From NCBI GenBank assembly GCA_964036045.1, contig OZ038384.1, positions 23,985,000 through 24,048,999 of the forward strand: DNA of 64,000 nt. Direction: 5' to 3'. Source of the DNA: Eutreptiella sp. 'Long Island Sound 2002'. Taxonomy: Eukaryota > Euglenozoa > Euglenophyceae > Eutreptiales > Eutreptiaceae. Under the pieces are notes generated by a model, which was given only the letters and a program-made list of their open reading frames with translations, was not told the DNA's origin and ran no database searches. Each line of letters opens with the position of its first letter. Positions within the stretch are counted from its first letter, which is position 1. The translations under genes were made by a program, and so were the position numbers. Of the stretch, positions 21,745-31,149 are shown one piece after another.

Positions 21745-24739
21745 TGACGTGTTCCCGTGGGGGGCCTGGCCACGGGACGCTGCGGTGAACACGCGCAAGT
21801 GAGCAGGCAGGCAAAGCACTACGCTCACAGGGGCATCATTGCGCTCATGTCATGTGACAAAGCGTTTCAGGATCCTTGCCACTCTGAAACAAGGGAACGA
21901 AAGTATGTACAGCAACACATCAGGATATGTACACATGGGGTTAGGACTGGACTGGGGTAAGGGCATCACAGGACAATAGACACTCAGTCCCAACTTGTAT
22001 CCCAATCCCAGGTCCGACCCTCTCAGTGGCTGGTGGGGGCGGGGGCTCAAACACAACCCATGCCCTGCTCAGTCCGGACCCTGAAACCCTGCCGATGGGG
22101 GAGGTGTCCCGCCCAGCCACAGGCGAGTTCCTGGGAACCAAGGTACTCCAAGGTCGAACGACAATCGCTTCCCATGCTCCCCCAACGACAGATCCGAACT
22201 CCTCTCTGAGCCAGAGAAATGGCCCCGCCATTATCCCCTAGGAGTTGGTAGCTGAGAATGGGCTGTTTGGGCCAAAACTAATATTAGCTCAAAAATCTCC
22301 AGAATTTACCCCTCGTCCGGACCTGCCAGAGGTAGGGACGAGGCAACCGACCCTATGCCCTTCGAGTATGAACTCCCTGGAGCCCTCACCCATCCTGGTT
22401 CCCTCTGAGATTCCGGCTTCAGGGCACCACGGGTTTGTCAAGTGGGGTCATGATGCGGAAATCACCAAAACTGGCATCAGCCTCACGCGTGGCTCGCCCG
22501 GCCAGGGCACGGCCAATGGCTCACAGGATGGGAGGCAGGACCTAAGACTTTCATCTGAGTGTACAACTTGGAATTGGGCCCAGGCTCCCTGTGGGAATAG
22601 AGATATGGGGCCGCCAATTGACCACACGGGGGGGTGAAATTGGGGTCCCAAAAGGGGGTCATTTTGGCTGCTCGAAATGAGCCAAAAATTGGGGATGCTC
22701 CCAATAGTATATCTCCACGCCGGCTGGGAGATGGGATCCACCATTCCATACTCGATCCACCAGGAGTCCAACTGAGACTCCTATGCCCTTGGCACTCAGA
22801 GATCTCCATGCCACTCGGCGTGGTGACAATCCCAATTGGGTCCACAAACGCCAAAATGGCAAAATTGCGCACACTCACTTTGGGCTACCACCTTAACGAA
22901 GGTTGCTCCGCTTCGCCCACGTGGTGTGTGAACCATGGTGACCAATATGCATAACACCCATGTCATATATGGTCTATTGGTACATATGTCCGGCGTGCAC
23001 GGGTGGGCTGAACATAGTGCACGGCGGGCAGAAAATGTGGGAAATTGCTCAAAATGGCCGAAAATGCGAACACTAATGGTTGGGGCAAATGAGGCACATG
23101 CCTGAATTGGACCGGAGTGTGCCATAGGATTGGTATCAAGTCATATGCGTCCAACATATCTTTTGGGCGTCGCCCAACTCCTCCGGTTTTGGGAATGGCA
23201 GGGTCGCCAAGTCTGCCCATGATTTGGGATAGTCCCAAATTGCCAACATGGCGGCCACGGTATGCCAAGCCCAAGAGGAGTTATTCGCCGGGTCCAAGAT
23301 ATGTTGGGCACCGAAGTATGTACCCCCATATCATACTTGGGTCATGATGTCAATTGAGCGCAACGTTGAGATACATGGTCGCCACTTGACATCATGACGG
23401 GCTAAAAACAGCAATGTTGGCGAAAAAACACCCAAAAGTGCCTTGAAAGGCGCACAAATATATTATAATATCTTCGGCTTGGATTGAGTAATCGACCAAT
23501 CCTTCTAAACACTATGACTTGACACCAATGACCTTCGATTCCACATATGTGCTCCACTTGGGGCGCTTTGAAAGGTCACGAGCTCTACTTCCCAAGTGGG
23601 CACATGAAAATATGGAAAATTGCAAAACACACACCTTGCTCCCAACGCATCGCTTTGGGATCGCCATACAGGCTTCCCTCCACGAAGTTTAGGCTTGCAA
23701 TTGCTCGTAGGGAGTATGGAGAATGAGCGTGCGCAATATGAGGTCCATTGGCGGGTTTGGCTTGGAGCGATGGACCCGCCAAATGGGCACGCAACACAAC
23801 ACAAGGCACATACTCCATATTGCCCAAAAAGGTAGCCCCCCCCCACGATATGTCATGCCCCTCCAAGGGCATAACTTTGTGTCAATCGCTCATAGGAACT
23901 CAAGGTAAGTTCCTATGCAACACCAACACTTGCGCGCTACACTCGAAAGTTATCTTAACGCACGCAGCATCATGGCCAAAGAGTTATAACGCAAACTCTA
24001 CCCTCTTGACCATGATCCATTACGCTAGCGCGCACGTGTGGAGACGCAAGGCGTATAATGCTTCCTAAATTACGTCGGGAGTATTGTGAATACATCCCAC
24101 GTTTCCTTATTGTCACTCCTCGCAAGCGGCACGGAATATGACCCTCACAAGTGGCCTCACGAATCAACTTCGTTTTGTTCATATCTCTAAGACAAATGGA
24201 GGCTAAGACAAAAAAAAAGGTGATTCGTGCATAGGGAAGCACGTAGGTCCACTCGAAAGAGGTCAAATTAAGTGCGGGGATGTCGAAGTCGAAAATCCGA
24301 TTTCGACATCCTGAAAAATTCGGATTAAGGTTGCGAGTGTACAATGTGAAAATTGCGGATGCATCAATGCAATTCCTGAAGACTTTAGAGTCTCCGTCAC
24401 GATTTGCGCTAAAATATCTGTATATAACAGTTAGACTGGCGGTTACGCTAAAGTTGCGAACTAACCGCCAGCTGTCAAAACAGTGAATATCAGAACGGAA
24501 GCGTAAAAATTGACGGAAACAATATGAAAATAAAACCCTGTTGCTTCCTGATATTCTGATATTGAAAAACTCCGCTGGCGGCGCATCGGTTGCCGATGTG
24601 GGGCTTTACGGCACGGAACACGCTCCCGCCGGGCTTGCACTGGGCGTCAACGGGCGTCTTCCCTTCCGTACATGGGGTTAGTGGACCAGAGACCGGTTGT
24701 ATGCCCTACCCTAGCCAAGGGGTTCTGGGTACCGCTTCA
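21745..24739 (-). repeat. E2 3' LTR
   Basis: Direct copy of 35,848-38,840. On the minus strand it begins TGAAGCGGTACCCAGAACC and ends CACGTCA. It contains a palindrome at 24,279-24,310 (GATGTCGAA...TTCGACATC). The sequence flanking the palindrome resembles the equivalent part of the E4 LTRs. Small overlapping frames inside the LTR are not credible genes. Confidence 0.95.
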
Positions 24740-24750
24740 CCCCCCTCCTT
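24740..24750 (-). promoter_or_regulatory. E2 polypurine tract
   Basis: On the minus strand AAGGAGGGGGG lies immediately upstream of the 3' LTR start TGAAGC. This is the expected place and composition for the plus-strand primer. E4 has GAGAAGGGGGG in the same position. Confidence 0.88.
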
Positions 24751-26190
24751 AGAGCAAACCCTGGGGCGGCTCGATAACACCCACGCATGGCAGCGGGTAC
24801 CCAGGACCATTTCCTGAAGGGGGGGGGCGTCACATCGTCACTTCAGGCTGATTCGCAGGTTAGGCTGCCCAAATCCCACAGTAAGACAGGTACGGTGCTG
24901 TAGCTGTTAGTAACGGCAGGTATAGTATTAAGTATCAAGTCCCGGGTCCTGGCGGCGATTGTTCGGCATCCAAAGGACCCGTTAACCCATACCAGGCGCA
25001 CCGGGTGCCGGCTGCTACGGTCACTACCACAGTGGCAGTGGCATACACGGCCAACATAGGCGTCACACGACGACCGAGGTGGTCCCACAGGTCGAATGCG
25101 ACCACAAAGATCCATCAGGCTACCCCAAGCTTCCCAAGGCCCGCCGGCTGGGGGAGAGTCCCCACGGGTCCTTCCTCGGGCGCACCATGTCCATATCCAC
25201 GACGCGAGTCCAGAGTGGTACAGCCGAACGAGCTCCTCCTTAAGGGATCGGGCATCAAGGCCGTCTTTTCCCTCGCCCTATTACCACGAAGGCCATACAT
25301 GAGGAAGTCCTCATGCAGTGTGGGCGGAGGCGTCGACTCCTCAAACCACCAGTTTCCCAGGCAAACCTTCTGCATCCGACTGCAAGTGCGTCTGCGAGTC
25401 GGCAGGCTCAACTGGGACTGACAGTGGCGGACCGCTGGGAGTGTAGTCAGGCAACTGGGCTTCCCGCCTGGCGCCATCAGGATCTCCACATCACAGCGAA
25501 TAGGGCACACGGTGTCACGGGCACTCAAACAGATGAATCTGTACTTAGGTACTGGTCCAGGCTGGACCTTATGTAAACGCATGTAGACGGCGACTCAGGG
25601 CGCCCTAGTATTCGATTCGCATCCTGTCGGGGGAAAAAAACAGTCCACACTCAGTGATGGGCTAACGTACAGATGCACATATCCTGGGGGACAGAAAAAC
25701 AAGCAATAAGCTGGGTAAATAGGCGTGTAAACACACTCTGGACAGAGCGCAAAACCACGCCCCGGTTAGGATAAGGCATATGCAGGAGGGTGGACAGGGA
25801 AACGCCTGAGTTCAGGCCATATATAGAGAGCTGACACACGTCGACTGGTCTGGATTCCGCAAGTGCCATGGAACCAGACCACACACCAAAAAGATCGCAA
25901 TGCCGATGACAGCGGCATCCGTTGCGCAACGTCGTATGGGCTTCAAGGCCCCAAGAGCTCAGAAAATATGAAGGTCAGTCGCCCTACCTGGTTTCCCAAG
26001 GATTCAGCAAGTGGGCAGTGACGAATAGAATTGAGGGAGAGGAGCCATCCTCCTCTGGATTCAGCAGGGGGGGGTATATGGCCACTCTGATGGCAGGTCA
26101 CCGGAAGATGTAAGAGAGCAAGCAAGTAAGGGACGATCCGTCGACCTCACAAGCGCTCAAAATGCATCAGGGGAGAGCTCAGGGCGCTGA
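24751..26190 (-). other. E2 3' internal region, possible decayed accessory ORF
   Basis: This 1.44-kb stretch separates the end of pol from the polypurine tract. E4 has only about 0.4 kb here. A minus-strand frame from 25,582 is open for 155 codons to a TGA at 25,115, then stays open in the same frame to about 24,945. That second part encodes a short hydrophobic run (TATVVVTVAAG). Its function is unknown. It could be an accessory ORF specific to this element or simply long 3' non-coding RNA. I see no feature diagnostic of an envelope protein. Confidence 0.35.
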
Positions 26191-26901
26191 TCAGGCACCC
26201 CTGGCTGCAATCGCCCAGGTCAGTGCTGCCAAGTCCGAGACATGGATCTTGGTCTTGTGCTTGCGGATGCATTCCATGAAGGGAGTATTGACCCGCGGCA
26301 CGAACGAGGAGACGGATTCCCAGGTGTCGTCGGACGGCCCATAGCCTCGCCAACGAACCTTGAACTCCAGGCCTCTGGGTGCCGAGGCGTTCGGACGCTG
26401 GGCCAGGATCTTCTCGACTGTATAGTCGTCCTGCTCAGCATAATCGTCGTCCGAATCAGCCTCATGCGCGGCGTAGCTCAGGGACACATGCTGACCACGG
26501 AGGTCGGGTTCCCGCACACGGAGTTGACTCTCGTGGCGCTCCCGGAACTGTTCGTGACCTACCTTGATGCGGTAGGTGTCCTCACCAATCCTGCGAACCA
26601 CCTCTCCAGGTGTGAACCAGGTTTTGGTGCGGTGGGTGCCCATAGGGCGTGGTCTGATCACCCACACCGGGTCCTCCCCCCTGAACTTCTGCGCTGTCGA
26701 GCTCGGGGCGGACTTCTGACGCTCAGCATGCTCCTTCTCGAGCTGCTGGCGGATGTCACGCGCCGTTGCCTCTTGTCGCGCGAAGAATTCTTTGGCATCC
26801 ATGGCCATGCCATCACCAGACAGGGGAAGTCCCCGACCCAGGGGGGTCCCTGCCGAACAGAATCTGGTGAGGGGACAAACCACCCGGTGTGGGGGGGTCA
26901 T
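26191..26901 (-). CDS. pol: E2 pol C-terminus: integrase tail and chromodomain
   Basis: This frame continues pol after a frameshift in a G/C run near 26,840, and its first ~30 codons are probably not used. It encodes the integrase C-terminal region with a GPY/F-like module (FRGEDPVWV, TWFTPGEVVRRI), an acidic linker (SDDDYAEQDD), and then a chromodomain beginning YTVEKIL. The chromodomain continues with FKVRWRGYGPSDDTWE. The three aromatic cage positions read Y, W and Y, so binding of a methylated histone tail is plausible. A tail of about 35 residues follows. In chromoviruses this domain directs integration towards heterochromatin. The stop is TGA. Confidence 0.9.
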   Translation of the reverse strand: MTPPHRVVCPLTRFCSAGTPLGRGLPLSGDGMAMDAKEFFARQEATARDIRQQLEKEHAERQKSAPSSTAQKFRGEDPVWVIRPRPMGTHRTKTWFTPGEVVRRIGEDTYRIKVGHEQFRERHESQLRVREPDLRGQHVSLSYAAHEADSDDDYAEQDDYTVEKILAQRPNASAPRGLEFKVRWRGYGPSDDTWESVSSFVPRVNTPFMECIRKHKTKIHVSDLAALTWAIAARGA

Positions 26902-29900
26902 GATGGGCCTTCAGAGCGGGCCATATCTCCTCAAACCAGTTCCGACGTGGATTGGTGATGTGAATCTTGCGCAGCTTCTCAAACAGCTGCCGTCCAGCCA
27001 CTTCAGCTCGGCCGTTAGACCGGCTGAGATAGGCGACGCTCTTGGCGTGACGTATTCCCATTAGGGAACACATGGCCTTGAACCAGCCACCAGTAAACTG
27101 GGGCCCTCGGTCACTGCAAATGGTGCGGGGGATGTCAAAGACGGTCAGCCAATGACGAATCATCATGACTGCCACTTCCTTTGCAAGCAACCCCTTTTTG
27201 CGTGCCGGAAGGGCTACTACGTAGCCACTGTGGCGATCCACACAAAGAACCACACAGTCAAAGGTCTCCTTGCCAATGTGCACTTCGGGCATGGAGAAGA
27301 CGTCCATGGCCACGCTCTCCATGGGCTGGTCAGGAACCGGGCTCCATTGGGCTTCCCCCTTGATGTTCCGGTTGTCGGGGTTGCAGGCCTGACAGACCGA
27401 GCAACCCTTCCTGACCTTCTTGATGGCGGTGTAGAGATTGATCTGGTCGACCTCGAACCGGCGCTGCATGTCAAGGGCTTGCTTCTTGACCCCTGGGTGC
27501 AGCATGTGGTGGTGCCAAGCTTCACAAAGCTGGAGCACCCGGGACTCTGGTACTAGCAGCTTACCATTCCGGTAGAGCTTGCCATCTTCCTCAGTCAGCC
27601 CCTTTGGCCACTTCTGCCCGTCATCAGGGTCGGTCACAGCCCTATACTCGGCCTGAAAGGCCTCAGACGTGGCGTAGTCGTCGGTCCAGTCGTCCTGGAG
27701 GCAAGACTCAGGGAAGAGGTGCTTGTCGGACTCAGCTCCATCAGGGGCGAGTACTCTGACCGCTCTGCCCATCCTCGTTCCGAGGGGGGCATCCGCAGCC
27801 ATAACGACGAAGCATTTTACACCCTGCTCCTCCATCAGGCGCTCCATTTCTATGATCCTCTTGGCTTCAGCGGTCTCAGCGTCATCGCCATGGGCAGACA
27901 CGTCTGTCATGCCCTTGCTGGCGGGATAGGCCCACCTGCTGAGACAGTCCGCCACGGTGTTATCCTTTCCAGGAATATACACAACCGTGAGGTCGAACTT
28001 GGCCAAGGTCTCATGCCATCTTGCCCGTCGGGAGGCGGGACCTGAGGGGGTGTCCACGTGCTCCTTGTGCCACGACTGCAGACTCTGATGGTCGGTGCAG
28101 ACGGTGACGGGATGGAGGGCTATGTACCCAGCCCATTTCCTGAGAGCCATGACGATGGCATACGCCTCCTTTTCACGGGGCGTCCACGTCCGTCTCTGGC
28201 CTTCCGCCAGGACTCGGCTCCAGAAGACCACGGGCATGTGCCTCCCGTCGTCAAGCACTTGCTCCAAGACAGCGCCAACGGCATAGTCGGAAGCATCGGT
28301 GCGCAGGACGAACCCTCGGTCGGGATCCACGAGGTGCAGACCCACTGCGGATAGCAGCGCCTGCTTCATCCCCTCAAAGGCACGGTCGGACTCAGCTGTC
28401 CAGACCAGAGCCTTCTTGGACCCCTTCTTGGTCTCCTCTCGGTTGCCCTTGAGCATGGTCGTCATGGGGGCTGCATACTCGGCATACATCTTGATATACC
28501 CCGAGTAGTAGTTGCAGAACCCCAGATACGCCCGTAGCTCAGAGACCGTTTTGGGCTTTCCCCAGTGCTCGATCGCAGCCACCTTGCCAGGTATGGGCTT
28601 TCGCTGCCCGTTCCCGACTACGTGGCCAGCGAAGACCACCTCGCTTACCGCAATGGTGGCCTCGTCACTGCTGCCCGTGAGTTTGTGCCGAGCCAGAAGG
28701 TCGAGCACTCGAGTGACGTCCCTCTCATGTGCCTCCAGGAGCTCCTCGTAGCTCATACTGGAGTCCCCGGACGCGATGATCACGTCGTCCACAAAGGGGT
28801 CCGCACAGTCACGCACCGGCTCAAGCAGGTTCTCCAGCATCCGCTGAAAAGCCGCATTGCCGTTGGTAACGCCCATGGGCATCACCTTCCACTGGAGAGG
28901 TCCAAGTGGGGTGCTCATGGCTGCACAGGCACGGGATTCCTTGGCGAGAGGCATCTGATGATAACCATGTTTCAGGTCAATCACCGTGAAGATCCTCCGC
29001 CGGTGTTGTTTTTGCAGCATGTCCTCAATGAGGGGCAGCGTATAGCTGTCGTGCTGCGTTTGGGCGTTCAGGCCGCGGTAGTCGACCACGAGCCGCCACT
29101 CACCGGCCACCTTCTTGGGGACGACGAAGCACGGAGAGGCCCATTCGGAGTGGCACAGCTCGAGCCAGCCTCTCTCGATGAAGTCACGGAGGATCTTCTC
29201 CATGGCCCCCTTCCTCTCGCCCCTCAGGGCAAACTCCCGGTGCCGGTACACACGGGGGTCCTGCTTCAGTCGTATCTTGGCCTCGCCATACGGTCCATGC
29301 ACCGGTGGGGGAAACACAGGCTTTCCGCTGAAGAATGTATCACCATACTTCTGCTTCAGCCTGGCCCTCAATGCCTGGATCTTGGGGCAATCATCGGACT
29401 CCGCCTTGGCTTTTCCGGGCACCTGGACCACGGAGCTTACTTGAGGGGTAGCGACCCCGCTCGCTTTCGGCTCAGGTGGTCTTCTCAGGTGGCCCAAAGG
29501 GCCATTTCTGGTCTTGCCTGGGAATAGGTCGCCGTAGGTGGGTGGGTTACCCCCGATTGGTCCGTCCTGGCTCGACAAGTGGTCCAGTACCCTCCTTACG
29601 AAGGTATCTCCATCGTAGGAACCAGAGACGATCGAGTCCACTTCCCACCAGGCCTTGTCCTGGCCCTTGCCCTCACGCTGGTTTCCCCAGTCTTTAAAGG
29701 GCTGATCCATATACCCCTGAATCAGATCCACCTCCTCTTCATTGAGGGGGTCTTCCGACTCTCCGATGTCAACAGGGGGAACCGCAAAGCATTGCCGCCA
29801 TGGCTCCGCTATAATGCGGTTGACACACACGAGATCCGTGGTATCAGCCTGATCAAGGCCCCCATCCACATAGTGGAACTCCGTTGGCCATCTCTGGGGT

Positions 29901-30124
29901 GGCATGGGCTGTCCCTTAGCGTCCTGATAGACACTCTCTCCAGCCGGTAGGACGACCTTGTTTAAGGTCATGTTGGTCAATGAGGCTACCCAATGTCGGG
30001 TACTTTCCTCCTCGGTGCATCCCATACGAACAACCAGCACTGCCTCGCTATCGCCCTTGGAATGTCCCAACGGGGGCAATGGATCCACATCAATCCCTGA
30101 TGCGGACCCCAGTGCTTCTTCCAC
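26813..30124 (-). CDS. pol: E2 pol: reverse transcriptase, RNase H, integrase
   Basis: A frame of 1103 residues. RT carries VVDYRGLN, LDLKHGYHQ and the catalytic box FVDDV with D446-D447. RNase H follows (RTDASDYAVGAVLE, then TDHQSLQSWHKEHVDTPSG). Integrase has an HHCC zinc site (HHHMLHPG...CSVCQAC). Its catalytic triad is D941, D1005 and E1041, and D1005-x35-E1041 gives the classic DD35E spacing. The start at 30,124 is only the first Met after a frameshift near 30,070, because the protease frame 29,986-31,095 runs into this one. The frame ends prematurely at 26,813 through a second frameshift; the chromodomain is in 26,191-26,901. All catalytic residues are present, so decay appears to be by indels. 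Confidence 0.95.
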   Translation of the reverse strand: MEEALGSASGIDVDPLPPLGHSKGDSEAVLVVRMGCTEEESTRHWVASLTNMTLNKVVLPAGESVYQDAKGQPMPPQRWPTEFHYVDGGLDQADTTDLVCVNRIIAEPWRQCFAVPPVDIGESEDPLNEEEVDLIQGYMDQPFKDWGNQREGKGQDKAWWEVDSIVSGSYDGDTFVRRVLDHLSSQDGPIGGNPPTYGDLFPGKTRNGPLGHLRRPPEPKASGVATPQVSSVVQVPGKAKAESDDCPKIQALRARLKQKYGDTFFSGKPVFPPPVHGPYGEAKIRLKQDPRVYRHREFALRGERKGAMEKILRDFIERGWLELCHSEWASPCFVVPKKVAGEWRLVVDYRGLNAQTQHDSYTLPLIEDMLQKQHRRRIFTVIDLKHGYHQMPLAKESRACAAMSTPLGPLQWKVMPMGVTNGNAAFQRMLENLLEPVRDCADPFVDDVIIASGDSSMSYEELLEAHERDVTRVLDLLARHKLTGSSDEATIAVSEVVFAGHVVGNGQRKPIPGKVAAIEHWGKPKTVSELRAYLGFCNYYSGYIKMYAEYAAPMTTMLKGNREETKKGSKKALVWTAESDRAFEGMKQALLSAVGLHLVDPDRGFVLRTDASDYAVGAVLEQVLDDGRHMPVVFWSRVLAEGQRRTWTPREKEAYAIVMALRKWAGYIALHPVTVCTDHQSLQSWHKEHVDTPSGPASRRARWHETLAKFDLTVVYIPGKDNTVADCLSRWAYPASKGMTDVSAHGDDAETAEAKRIIEMERLMEEQGVKCFVVMAADAPLGTRMGRAVRVLAPDGAESDKHLFPESCLQDDWTDDYATSEAFQAEYRAVTDPDDGQKWPKGLTEEDGKLYRNGKLLVPESRVLQLCEAWHHHMLHPGVKKQALDMQRRFEVDQINLYTAIKKVRKGCSVCQACNPDNRNIKGEAQWSPVPDQPMESVAMDVFSMPEVHIGKETFDCVVLCVDRHSGYVVALPARKKGLLAKEVAVMMIRHWLTVFDIPRTICSDRGPQFTGGWFKAMCSLMGIRHAKSVAYLSRSNGRAEVAGRQLFEKLRKIHITNPRRNWFEEIWPALKAHHDPPTPGGLSPHQILFGRDPPGSGTSPVW

Positions 30125-31095
30125 GCGGAGTCCTGGGCGCTCCAGTACTTCTCACAAACCCGAAGATGGGCGGAGGTTCCTGAAGAGAACGCATCCAGGG
30201 CCAGATCCGAAGCTCCCAGGTCGGCAACAACTCGGCTCGCCACTTCCGGCATTACGCCGTACTCCTGGTTTGCAGGACCAGTTGGCTCAGTGTCCAGCGC
30301 GGCCACTTCGAGCTGATTGCTTTCCGGGTGGATCCATTGGCATTCCACATGGTGCTCAGGTGACGAAAGCCACGAGAGCTGGTCATCCTGGTACAGGGTC
30401 ATAGAGGCCTGGGCAGGGAGGACGCCGGAGTCCGTCTCCATCATGAAGTCGTACCCAACAATCATGTCCAAGTCCATCTCGGCCTCGTAGAAGCGACCGT
30501 GCAGGAGGATTTCCTTGCCGAGGTCCGGGCGACTCAGCTCACGATGGTTCACGAACTGCAGCCCGATGGCCGCTTCCTTCGTGCCTCCCACCATGTACTG
30601 GCCGTTCGCCACCTTCAGCCTGACAGGTTTCCGACTGTCGGTCAGACACTCTGGTGGGAGTAGGCCAGCCTTGACCGAGCTGACTTGAGCTCCCGTGTCG
30701 ACCAACACGTCGAAAACCTTTTCCACTTCCCCGCATAAGGCACGGACCTTAAGGTGCAACTGCCGCTCACGCCCAACTCGGCGCACGGCGTGCAGGCTCA
30801 GGATCTCCGGCCGTTCCAGAAGCTCGACAAGCGACTGGTGCAGGTCGTGGACAATGGGCTCAGGCTGCCCATCTGCAGCATCCAGCTGCGGTCCGGGTGA
30901 TCCTCCGATACTCTCGGATAGATCTTGTAGTACATCAAATACATTCTTGGTCGCGAAGGACGGACGGGTGCAAGGGTTCGTGCCTTCACTTGCCCTCACC
31001 CCGCTTCCGCGACTGGGTGCCGGACCGGGCCTTCCGCCCGCGGCAGTCCCTTTGTGCTTATCGACTCCCGACCGGGATGGTTCGGCGCTTCCCAC
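29986..31095 (-). CDS. pol: E2 pol N-terminus: aspartic protease and DIRS/MTase-like module
   Basis: A frame of 369 codons, in phase with gag across a TAG at 31,147-31,149. The retropepsin active site is VLVDTGAQVS with catalytic D133. A downstream IVGYDFM matches the second conserved protease block. After it, near plus-strand 30,060-30,210, comes a segment with ALDAFSSG, DSAWKKHW and LMWIHC. It aligns by eye with the module of E4 that begins TDVFASR, located between protease and RT. The last ~25 codons are out of frame relative to E4, placing the frameshift near 30,070. Polyprotein cleavage would release the mature enzymes. Confidence 0.88.
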   Translation of the reverse strand: MGSAEPSRSGVDKHKGTAAGGRPGPAPSRGSGVRASEGTNPCTRPSFATKNVFDVLQDLSESIGGSPGPQLDAADGQPEPIVHDLHQSLVELLERPEILSLHAVRRVGRERQLHLKVRALCGEVEKVFDVLVDTGAQVSSVKAGLLPPECLTDSRKPVRLKVANGQYMVGGTKEAAIGLQFVNHRELSRPDLGKEILLHGRFYEAEMDLDMIVGYDFMMETDSGVLPAQASMTLYQDDQLSWLSSPEHHVECQWIHPESNQLEVAALDTEPTGPANQEYGVMPEVASRVVADLGASDLALDAFSSGTSAHLRVCEKYWSAQDSAWKKHWGPHQGLMWIHCPRWDIPRAIARQCWLFVWDAPRRKVPDIG

Positions 31096-31146
31096 GTCAC
31101 CATCTTGCGACCGCCCTAGCTGGGGCCCTTGGCTGCAGGGGCTCCG

Positions 31147-31149
31147 CTA
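31147..31149 (-). promoter_or_regulatory. E2 gag-pol TAG, candidate readthrough stop
   Basis: gag ends ...GCC CCC TAG and the same frame continues CGG AGC CCC into the protease frame without another stop. E4 has TAG followed by AGG AGC CCC at the equivalent junction. A small stem (CCCT/AGGG, 7-base loop) can form just downstream. A stop plus CGG context is known to favour readthrough in some plant viruses; use here is inference. Confidence 0.6.
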
